Source: Deltaproteobacteria bacterium (GTDB lineage Bacteria; Desulfobacterota_B; Binatia; UBA9968). Taken from it: DNA of 9,541 bases. Positions within the stretch are counted from its first letter, which is position 1. Each line of letters opens with the position of its first letter. Shown one piece after another: positions 1 to 5,853 of this stretch. The notes below the pieces were generated by a model. That model had not been told where the DNA came from. It did not search any database and worked only from the letters and a program-made list of their open reading frames with translations. The translations under genes were made by a program, and so were the position numbers. The stretch is from NCBI GenBank assembly GCA_005879255.1, contig VBKY01000252.1:1-9541 (forward strand), in the 5' to 3' direction.

Positions 1-647
1 TATTTTGTGCGACAAAGATAGTTATCTATTAGAGCTCAGTCGATATCTGCACCTAATCCGGTCAGGATCAAAGCGGTCAAAGACCCCATAGACTATATTT
101 GGAGCAGCTATCGGGGGTATGTACGGGGAACCGAGCGGCAAAAATGGTTAGACACCACCGACGTGCTCAGAGAGTTCAGTCGAAATCCGGGCCAAGCGCG
201 GAAGCTCTATCGTAGGTTCGTATTGGAGGCCATCGGCCAGGGGCACAAACGAGAGTACTACGAGGTGGTGGACGCCGGTTTCTGGGCGATAGAGAATTTG
301 CTGAGGACATTAAGACAAAGGCTAAGACTCGGGGTTATGTGCGGGTCAAGATCAAGCCGGATCTGTTTCTCAAGGTCGCATGCTCTGTGCTGGGAAAGCA
401 GAGAGAAGAAGTGATCGGCGCTGGCAAGGCGTGGGAACGAGTGCGAGCGCGCCAAGCGCTAAGCTACGTCGGGCGCAATTTTACGGAGCTTTCGGTTGCT
501 ACGCTGGCGCACGCTCTCAGTGTGGACCCGACATGCGTTAGTCGGAGCGTTGCGCGAGTGGAGGACCGAATGGCGGATGATAAAGCGCTGAAGAAAGTCA
601 TTGCTAAAATCGTTGCTGCCATAGAGAATGGCAAAAAGCAGGCTTGA
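1..647 (+). pseudogene. REP-associated (RAYT/IS200-like, Y1 HUH) transposase, frameshifted and 5'-truncated by the window edge
   Basis: Three reading frames join into one protein. Frame 2 (2-55) reads ILCDKDSYLLELSRYLHL. Frame 1 (55-273) continues NPVRIKAVKDPIDYIWSSY and runs to EYYEVVD. Frame 3 (276-647) continues RFLGDREFAEDIKTKAKTRG and runs to the TGA at 645-647. The joined motif RYLHLNPVR, then a W-S-S-Y motif and G-D-R-E-F, is typical of the longer Y1 transposases related to RAYTs. The C-terminal 60 residues (ALSYVGRNFTELSVATLAHA onward) resemble the DnaA domain-IV-like helix-turn-helix many of them carry. Each junction is explained by one missing base: near 53-57 (CTAATCC where CTAAATCC is expected) and near 273-276 (GACGCCGG where GACGGCCGG is expected). 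Frame 2 hits a TAG at 89-91 if uncorrected. The HUH motif would lie upstream of the window. The gene is probably dead; sequencing error at both short runs is the alternative. Confidence 0.8.
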
Positions 648-746
648 GCTCACTGATCGCCGCTTCATCGTCCATTCCATGATGTGATATCGATGCCAAA
701 ACGGAGGAAGGAATTGCGATTAGGTCGGGCAAATCCTTGCGGCGAG

Positions 747-1715
747 TCATCTTTTGTTTCGAAAAGCGACAAGGTCGCCGAGAGACATTTGTTCTTTGAT
801 GAGGAGCAACCAGCCGAAAAACGTGACGGGAATGTATTGAGACAAGTGCTGCAGCAGCGAAAACCCGAACGCCCGTTGTTGATCGACGGAAAAAAGCGTC
901 AGCGCGGCGACCGTGAAGAACTGGTAAGTGCCGACGAATCCCGGCGCCGAGGGAAGCGACACACCGATGCCGACGAAGGCGAGAACGACCCAGCTCGCCG
1001 CAAAGGGAACATCAATCCGGCAGGCATGTAGGGCGACATAGACTGCCAACGCGTAAGCGCACCAGATCGGAACAGAGAGCAGGATTGCGAGAAGCAGTCT
1101 CTTCTTACTTTTCATAGCCGCCAGCCCCTCGAAAAACGATTCCAATACGCCTGCCAGCCGCTTTGCATGTGCACGCGGCAGCAACCGGCAGAACCAGCCG
1201 CTCACCATCGCGGCTTGGTTGTTCATTAATAGCAGTCCTAGCCAGAACAGAACCGCGAGGGTAAGCATCACCAGGAAACCGCTGTTAATCCAGCGTGGAA
1301 ATGATATTTGGAAAAAGAGCACACTCAGCATTGTCAGGATGGCAAAGACGTCGAGCAGCCGCTCAATGATTACGGTCGCGAGCATCGCCGTCACGGTGAC
1401 GTGTTCCTTCTTGGCAGCGATGTATGCGCGGGCTAGGTCGCCGACTCGCAGGGGAAGCACATTATTGCCCATGAAACCGATCATGGTGGCGGTGAAGAGA
1501 TTTGCGGTTTTCATCGACTCGGAGCGGGGAATTAGATATCGCCAGCGATAGGCCCGCAGCCAAATTGCCAAAATGGACAGCGCCGCTGCTAGAGCGAGAT
1601 ACGAAAGACTGGCCTGCTGGAGCACGGGTGCGATTTCAGCGAGCCGGACGTTACGCGCGGCGAGCAACAAAAGCAGCGTGCTAACGGCTAAACCGACAAT
1701 CGTCTGACGAAACAA
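747..1715 (-). CDS. LPG synthase TM-region / flippase-like integral membrane protein (UPF0104 family)
   Basis: This 322-residue, very hydrophobic protein has about eight predicted membrane segments, roughly at residues 3-20, 37-53, 68-83, 108-136, 145-164, 206-229, 239-258 and 287-306. The loop N-N-V-L-P-L-R-V-G-D-L-A-R at 84-96 and the motif L-P-S-A-P-G-F-V-G-T at 254-263 are the signatures of the family that forms the membrane half of MprF (lysylphosphatidylglycerol synthase/flippase) and occurs alone in many bacteria. No aminoacyl-transferase domain is attached, so lipid lysylation is not implied. Such proteins are generally thought to act on lipid-linked substrates in the inner membrane. 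The start is TTG at 1715: an in-frame stop lies five codons upstream (1728-1730), no ATG occurs before residue 68, and this start gives the usual family N-terminus. The ribosome binding site is weak. It lies 189 bp downstream of the SWIB gene. The exact substrate is unknown. Confidence 0.8.
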   Translation of the reverse strand: MFRQTIVGLAVSTLLLLLAARNVRLAEIAPVLQQASLSYLALAAALSILAIWLRAYRWRYLIPRSESMKTANLFTATMIGFMGNNVLPLRVGDLARAYIAAKKEHVTVTAMLATVIIERLLDVFAILTMLSVLFFQISFPRWINSGFLVMLTLAVLFWLGLLLMNNQAAMVSGWFCRLLPRAHAKRLAGVLESFFEGLAAMKSKKRLLLAILLSVPIWCAYALAVYVALHACRIDVPFAASWVVLAFVGIGVSLPSAPGFVGTYQFFTVAALTLFSVDQQRAFGFSLLQHLSQYIPVTFFGWLLLIKEQMSLGDLVAFRNKR

Positions 1716-1776
1716 GTCCCGACCTGCTCATTGAGAAAACGTCGAGCGCACCGCCCTCGGTGCTGCCATGCGGAAC

Positions 1777-1789
1777 GGGAAACTTTCCC
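1777..1789. repeat. Short palindrome GGGAAA-C-TTTCCC upstream of the flippase-like gene
   Basis: Six-base perfect arms flank a single central base, about 62 bp before the TTG start at 1715. It could be an operator or a small hairpin in the leader, or it could be chance. Nothing else supports a role. Confidence 0.3.
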
Positions 1790-1823
1790 AGGCGTAAACC
1801 CGCGAACGTGAAATGCCAAGCGA

Positions 1824-1879
1824 AGCATCGCAACTTAAACACGAAGGCCAAGAGCGCCGGCTGCGATGCTCCTGGCCTT
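1824..1879 (-). promoter_or_regulatory. Overlapping alternative hairpins between the SWIB and flippase genes (terminator or leader structure)
   Basis: Stem A pairs 1844-1855 (AAGGCCAAGAGC) with 1868-1879 (GCTCCTGGCCTT): 11 of 12 pairs with a 12-nt loop. Stem B pairs 1824-1832 (AGCATCGCA) with 1862-1870 (TGCGATGCT): nine perfect pairs. Positions 1868-1870 belong to both, so the full stems compete. In the minus-strand transcript this lies about 25 nt after the SWIB stop codon and about 110 nt before the flippase start. The sequence after stem A (CGTGTTTAAG) is only weakly U-rich, so an intrinsic terminator for the SWIB gene is possible but not clear. An attenuator-like leader for the next gene is the other reading. 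Confidence 0.4.
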
Positions 1880-1904
1880 GGGAAATTTTGGATTATTACA
1901 GTGA

Positions 1905-2177
1905 TTACTTTACGTGTCTGCTGACCAGCTTGGTCATCTCGAACATGGTGACGGTCTTCTTGCCGCCGAACACCGCTTTGAGTTTGTCATCGGCGTTGAT
2001 GTTGGTTCTCTTTTTCTTGTCCTGGAGCCCATTCTTTTTGATGTAGGCCCAGAGTTTCTTGGTCACCTCGGTGCGCGGTATCGGCTTGGCGCCGACCACT
2101 TCGCTAAGAGCGGCATCCGGCTGTACCGGTTTCATAAATGCCGCGTTCGGTTTGCGTTTCTTTTTTGCTGCTGCCAT
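1905..2177 (-). CDS. SWIB/MDM2-domain protein, 90 aa
   Basis: A lysine-rich N-terminal tail (residues 2-10, AAAKKKRKP) is followed by an almost complete stand-alone SWIB domain at about residues 13-90. Its signatures include L-S-E-V-V-G at 24-29, a P-R-T-E-V-T-K-K-L-W-A-Y-I-K segment at 34-47, the K-N-G-L-Q-D motif, and the closing K-A-V-F-G-G...V-T-M-F-E-M segment. The domain is best known from eukaryotic SWI/SNF subunits and the MDM2 p53-binding fold. Short bacterial versions are common (for example in Chlamydia), and their role is poorly defined; DNA or chromatin binding through the basic tail is plausible. The ATG at 2177 is fixed by a strong ribosome binding site six bases away. The gene starts 74 bp after the second hyuB copy on the same strand, with a candidate promoter of its own, so it need not belong to the hyu operon. 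Confidence 0.88.
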   Translation of the reverse strand: MAAAKKKRKPNAAFMKPVQPDAALSEVVGAKPIPRTEVTKKLWAYIKKNGLQDKKKRTNINADDKLKAVFGGKKTVTMFEMTKLVSRHVK

Positions 2178-2183
2178 ATTTTT

Positions 2184-2190
2184 CCTCCTT
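2184..2190 (-). promoter_or_regulatory. Strong Shine-Dalgarno for the SWIB gene
   Basis: The minus strand reads AAGGAGG, ending six bases before the ATG at 2177. It fixes the start codon. The hyu genes and the flippase have nothing comparable. Confidence 0.85.
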
Positions 2191-2213
2191 CAGGAATGAA
2201 TTTATTTCGTATT

Positions 2214-2243
2214 GGTATAGCAGAGGCGAAGCGCTATTGCCAA
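2214..2243 (-). promoter_or_regulatory. Candidate sigma-70 promoter of the SWIB gene
   Basis: On the minus strand, TTGGCA (2238-2243, five of six bases of the -35 consensus) is followed after 18 bases by TATACC (2214-2219, four of six). A TG one base upstream makes an extended -10. The predicted transcript would start near 2207, about 30 nt before the ATG. The -35 box lies just after the hyuB stop codon at 2252. This is sequence resemblance only. Confidence 0.45.
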
Positions 2244-2251
2244 CGATTTTT

Positions 2252-3988
2252 TCAATTTTTTCCTCTGAGAATTGCAGTTTCTTCCTCGTGGAATATCAGC
2301 TCGCCGCCGGCCAGATGCAGGGCAACGCCGTATTGGGACCGGGCGCGCTCGATCGACACATAGCCCTGCCGAACATCTTCCACGACTTTATCCACAGGGC
2401 GTTTGAAGGGATTGCCCAGCCCGCCGCCGCCAGGCCGCTCGACGCGGATGGTATCATTTCTTTGCAGCCGGTGGTCGCCGAAGCGAGACGGGAGATGCTT
2501 TGCATCTTTTGTCTCTGGATTGACCACGCATGCGCCCTTGCCGCCGGGCAGACCGTTATCACTCCCGAAAGGCTCGATGGCATGCTTGTCGGTGCGCATG
2601 GAAAAACGGACTTCGTCGGTGAGAATGCGATAATCGCGGGCGAAGCCCAGACCGCCGCGCCATTCACCGGCGCCGCCGGAATCTGAGATCATTTCAAAGC
2701 GCTCGACCCGGGTGGGAAATTCCGATTCGATGATCTCGATCGGGGCGGTCTTGCAGTTACTCAGATGGAAGGCCGTCGCCGAGACGCCGTCTTTGCCGGA
2801 GCGGGCGCCGGTGCCACCGCTGAAAATCTCGTAGTGCACGAAGGCGCGGTCGCTCTGGCCGACGCGTCCGCCAAGCACCAGTGCCGCACTACCCGATCCG
2901 CCGGCGATGCGTTTATCGGGGACAAATCGCGCGAGCGCTCTTAAAACGGCTTCCGCCACGGTCAGCGCCGTGGGCATATAGGTGTTCACCGCTGCGGGAA
3001 AGCGCGGATCGACGACACTCCCGTGGCGAAAAGTGGCTTCGATGACACGAGCGAGACCTTGGTTGATCGGCAGGAACCTGTCGACCAGCGCAACTAAACA
3101 ATAGGCACAGGCGGCGCGCACCAGCGGCGGGCGAATATTCGCCGGTCCCTGGGTTTGATCGCTGCTGGCGGTAAAGTCAAAATGCAGTTGGTCACCAAGC
3201 TTTTTGACTTTGACGTGAATGCGAATCTGACGGGTGAGGTCGATGCCATCGTGGTCGACGAAGCTCTCGCCCTCGGATTCGCCGTCGGGCCAAGAGGCAA
3301 TCGTCCGGCGCACTCGGTTTTCAGTATAGGCCGACAAGAGTTCGGTGGAGTCGAGCACAGTTGCTTTGCCGTAGCGGTCCATCAGCTCGGAAATTCGGCG
3401 TTCACCCAGTCGCGCGGCACCGACCTGGCCGCGCAGATCGCCGATCACTAGGGCCGGGGTGCGACTGTTGGCCGTGATCAGAGCATCGATCTCTTTGACC
3501 GGTTGGAGGCGAGACACGAATTTGATCGGAGGTAGGTGGAGCCCTTCCTGGTAGATTTCTCGAGCGGTGCCTGAACCGCTGCCCGGGACAGTGCCGCCGA
3601 TGTCGCTTTTGTGCGCCATGTTTGCGGCGAAACCGACCCATTCGTCCTGGTAAAAGATTGGCGTTAACACGCCCATGTCCGGCGCGTGGGGACTGCCGCC
3701 GAGATAGGGATGGTTGATAATGAAGGCGTCGCCGTCGTGCACTTCACTCGATGGGAAGGCTCTCAATATCGCCTCGGCGCAAGCCGGGAAGGCACCCATG
3801 TGGAGCGGCAAGACGACATGCTGCGCTACTACCTCGCCCTTGGTATTTAAAATAGCGCAACTGGCGTCTTGCGACTCGCGGATGATGGTCGAGTAGCCGG
3901 TACGGAAGAGAGAATTCTGCATCTCCTGGACAATACCGGCGAGACGGGCTTGGATGACCTGTAACGTTATGGGGTCAACTGCGGTCAT
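2252..3988 (-). CDS. hyuB: Hydantoinase B/oxoprolinase-family subunit, copy 1 (distal, 578 aa)
   Basis: This full-length HyuB-family protein would be the metal-bearing subunit working with HyuA in ATP-dependent opening of hydantoins, lactams or related amides. Visible landmarks are D-P-I-T-L-Q-V-I at 5-12, R-E-S-Q-D-A-S-C at 37-44, N-H-P-Y-L-G-G at 92-98, G-D-L-R-G-Q at 183-188, G-P-A-N-I-R-P at 281-287, D-S-G-G-A-G-E-W-R-G-G at 436-446 and P-G-G-G-G-L-G-N-P at 519-527. H101, D104 and H126 form an H-x2-D-x21-H pattern that matches the spacing I recall for the metal ligands of the acetone carboxylase alpha subunit. The ATG at 3988 is the only reasonable start, because an in-frame stop lies two codons upstream (3995-3997); no Shine-Dalgarno is visible. 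It follows its paralogue by 72 bp. The substrate cannot be inferred; hydantoinase is a family name here. Confidence 0.9.
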   Translation of the reverse strand: MTAVDPITLQVIQARLAGIVQEMQNSLFRTGYSTIIRESQDASCAILNTKGEVVAQHVVLPLHMGAFPACAEAILRAFPSSEVHDGDAFIINHPYLGGSPHAPDMGVLTPIFYQDEWVGFAANMAHKSDIGGTVPGSGSGTAREIYQEGLHLPPIKFVSRLQPVKEIDALITANSRTPALVIGDLRGQVGAARLGERRISELMDRYGKATVLDSTELLSAYTENRVRRTIASWPDGESEGESFVDHDGIDLTRQIRIHVKVKKLGDQLHFDFTASSDQTQGPANIRPPLVRAACAYCLVALVDRFLPINQGLARVIEATFRHGSVVDPRFPAAVNTYMPTALTVAEAVLRALARFVPDKRIAGGSGSAALVLGGRVGQSDRAFVHYEIFSGGTGARSGKDGVSATAFHLSNCKTAPIEIIESEFPTRVERFEMISDSGGAGEWRGGLGFARDYRILTDEVRFSMRTDKHAIEPFGSDNGLPGGKGACVVNPETKDAKHLPSRFGDHRLQRNDTIRVERPGGGGLGNPFKRPVDKVVEDVRQGYVSIERARSQYGVALHLAGGELIFHEEETAILRGKN

Positions 3989-4016
3989 AAAGGATCAATG
4001 TCGATACATCGGCTCC

Positions 4017-4075
4017 GAGGATCGAAGATTGAGGATGGAGGATCGCGATCCTCGATCTTTCTATTCTCGATCTTC
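4017..4075. repeat. Nested GAGGATCG/CGATCCTC palindrome between the two hyuB copies
   Basis: A perfect 16-nt palindrome, GAGGATCGCGATCCTC, occupies 4038-4053. An outer imperfect pair surrounds it: GAAGATTGAG at 4024-4033 with CTCGATCTTC at 4066-4075 (one mismatch). GAGGATCG also occurs as a direct copy at 4017-4024. The right arm runs into the 3' end of the upstream hyuB: its last codons GAA-GAT-CGA-GAA and the TAG stop (4061-4063) are built from the arm. It looks like a small REP-like unit rather than a terminator, since no T-run follows on the minus strand. Confidence 0.65.
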
Positions 4076-5806
4076 GGCCTCGCGCCGTAGCGCGCGCGTC
4101 TCGGTCTCATTCAGCACGAAATCGCCGTCCATGGTGTCGATGGCAACGCGATAAATGTCGCGTGCGTTTTTCAGTGTCACGTAGCCATTGCGCACGTCGT
4201 GAAGAATTCGCTGCGGGTCGCGCTCGAGCGGATTGCCCAAGCCGCCGCCGCCGGGAGTTTCCAAACTAAAGACGTCGCCCGGATGAAGCACGTGATCGGA
4301 ATAGCGTGACGGGATGATTCGTTCATCGGGCTTGCCGGGGTTTAACGTGCAGAGGCCGGTTTTGCCATCGCTGCCGCCGTCGATGCCTTTGGGCGCGACC
4401 GTGTGTTTGGTCGAGCGCAACGAAAAGCGCGCGTCGTTGTCCAAGACTTCGTACTCGCGCACGAAACCCAGTCCACCGCGGAATTGGCCGGGACCGCCGG
4501 AGTCGGGAATTAGTTCGAATCGTTTGACCCGGGTTGCAAACTCGGCCTCGATGATTTCGATGGGTGCGATCCTGGCATTGGACTGATTCACATTGGTGCC
4601 GGAGACGCCGTCTTTGCCGGTTCGCCCGCCGGAGCCGCCGCCGAAGATCTCGTATTGCACGTAACCCTTGCCGGTTTTGTTGCTGCGCCCGCCGATGATG
4701 ATCGAGCGGCTGCTGCAGCCATCGCCCACTTTCTTGTGCGGCGTGATCTGGCTCGACGCTTCGAGCAATGATTCCACCAGCGCGTGGACGGTCGGATTGT
4801 ACGTGTTGACGGGGGCCGGAAAGCGCGGATTGACCACACTGCCTTCGCGCACTTTGATGTCGACGCACCTGGCCAGCCCATAATTGATCGCCAGGGCGGG
4901 ATCGACTAGACAAGTGAGCAGATAACAACACGCCGCGCGTACGATCGTCGGGCGAATATTCGCGGGACCCTTGGTCTGATCCGCTGAACCGGTGAAGTCG
5001 AAGAGCAGGTGATCGCCTTTCTTGTCGATTTTCACGTGCAAGCGCACCGGCTTGTCGAGCTCGATGCCATCGCTATCAACAAATCGTTCACCCTCGCCGG
5101 TGCCGTCGGGCCATGAAGCGATTTCGGCGCGCACCTTGGCTTCGGTTAGGGCAAAGAGCTGGTCGAAAGAGCTTAGGATCGTCTGCTTGCCGTAGCGGTC
5201 CATCATTTCGTGAAAACGTCTTTCGCCCAGGCGCGCCGCGCCCACTTGGCCGCGCAGGTCGCCGACGACAAGCTCGGGCGTGCGGCTGTTGCAGCCGATC
5301 AGCGCTTCGATGTCTCTGCTGGTTTGATAGGCGTGCACGTACTTGATCGGCGGCACATGCAGACCTTCCTGATAAATTTCGCGGGCCTGGCTCCAGCAGC
5401 TACCAGGCACGGGACCGCCAATGTCGCTTTTGTGCGCCAGGGTGGCGGCGAAGCCGACCCACTCGCCTTGATAAAAAATCGGTGAAAGCACGGCCATGTC
5501 CGGCGCGTGGGGGCTGCCGCCGAGGTAAGGGTGATTGGTAATGAATGCGTCGCCCTCACGCACTTCCTCGGCGGCATAATTTTTAAGAATGCCGGCAGCG
5601 CAAGCCGGGAAGGCGCCCATGTGGAGCGGCAAGACGACATGCTGAGCGACGACTTCGCCCTGGCGATTTAGAATCGCGCAGCTGGCGTCCTGGGACTCGC
5701 GGATGATCGTCGAATAGCCGGTGCGGAAAAGCGAGTTCTGCATCTCCTGGACGATGCCGGCAAGACGGGCTTGAATCACTTGCAGGGTTACGGGATCGAT
5801 GGGCAT
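4061..5806 (-). CDS. hyuB: Hydantoinase B/oxoprolinase-family subunit, copy 2 (proximal, 581 aa)
   Basis: This paralogue of the neighbouring hyuB aligns along its whole length. Only 3 of the first 67 shared residues differ (copy 2 residues 4-70 against copy 1 residues 5-71), and divergence is clear toward the C-terminus. It keeps H100, D103 and H125 (the same H-x2-D-x21-H metal pattern), N-H-P-Y-L-G-G at 91-97, G-P-A-N-I-R-P at 280-286, D-S-G-G-P-G at 435-440 and P-G-G-G-G-L-G-N-P at 518-526. It differs from copy 1 in one conserved patch: residues 402-411 read S-G-T-N-V-N-Q-S-N-A where copy 1 has S-A-T-A-F-H-L-S-N-C, so substrate preference or subunit role may differ. The ATG at 5806 is chosen because it matches the paralogue's N-terminus. 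A longer reading from 5896 would translate the intergenic palindrome and overlap hyuA. No Shine-Dalgarno precedes it, and the hyuA stop lies 43 bp upstream, so translation may be coupled. Confidence 0.9.
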   Translation of the reverse strand: MPIDPVTLQVIQARLAGIVQEMQNSLFRTGYSTIIRESQDASCAILNRQGEVVAQHVVLPLHMGAFPACAAGILKNYAAEEVREGDAFITNHPYLGGSPHAPDMAVLSPIFYQGEWVGFAATLAHKSDIGGPVPGSCWSQAREIYQEGLHVPPIKYVHAYQTSRDIEALIGCNSRTPELVVGDLRGQVGAARLGERRFHEMMDRYGKQTILSSFDQLFALTEAKVRAEIASWPDGTGEGERFVDSDGIELDKPVRLHVKIDKKGDHLLFDFTGSADQTKGPANIRPTIVRAACCYLLTCLVDPALAINYGLARCVDIKVREGSVVNPRFPAPVNTYNPTVHALVESLLEASSQITPHKKVGDGCSSRSIIIGGRSNKTGKGYVQYEIFGGGSGGRTGKDGVSGTNVNQSNARIAPIEIIEAEFATRVKRFELIPDSGGPGQFRGGLGFVREYEVLDNDARFSLRSTKHTVAPKGIDGGSDGKTGLCTLNPGKPDERIIPSRYSDHVLHPGDVFSLETPGGGGLGNPLERDPQRILHDVRNGYVTLKNARDIYRVAIDTMDGDFVLNETETRALRREAEDRE

Positions 5807-5825
5807 AAGCGTTTGGCGATGGCCG

Positions 5826-5853
5826 GTAGGGGCGCAGCATGCTGCGCCCCTAC
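5826..5853. repeat. Perfect 28-nt GTAG...CTAC palindrome in the hyuA-hyuB gap (REP-like)
   Basis: The left arm GTAGGGGCGCAGCA (5826-5839) is the exact reverse complement of the right arm TGCTGCGCCCCTAC (5840-5853). No T-run follows on either strand, so it is not a standard terminator. GTAG at the foot is the tetranucleotide that marks REP sequences mobilised by RAYT transposases in gamma-proteobacteria (established for E. coli). The palindrome contains the hyuA stop codon (TAG, 5850-5852 on the minus strand). In the mRNA it would form a strong hairpin about 20 nt before the hyuB start. Confidence 0.8.

Noticed and set aside
684..1031. Plus-strand open frame antisense to the flippase-like gene
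   Set aside because: It is charged, has no family signature, and lies opposite a well-supported membrane-protein gene with family motifs.
1813..2363. Plus-strand open frames opposite the SWIB gene and the hyuB 3' end
   Set aside because: These are mirror frames of clear minus-strand genes. They lack recognisable domains and conflict with the strong SWIB start signals.
4017..4053. CRISPR-like direct repeats of GAGGATCG
   Set aside because: There are only two exact short copies with irregular spacing and no spacer-length units. The palindromic structure explains them better.
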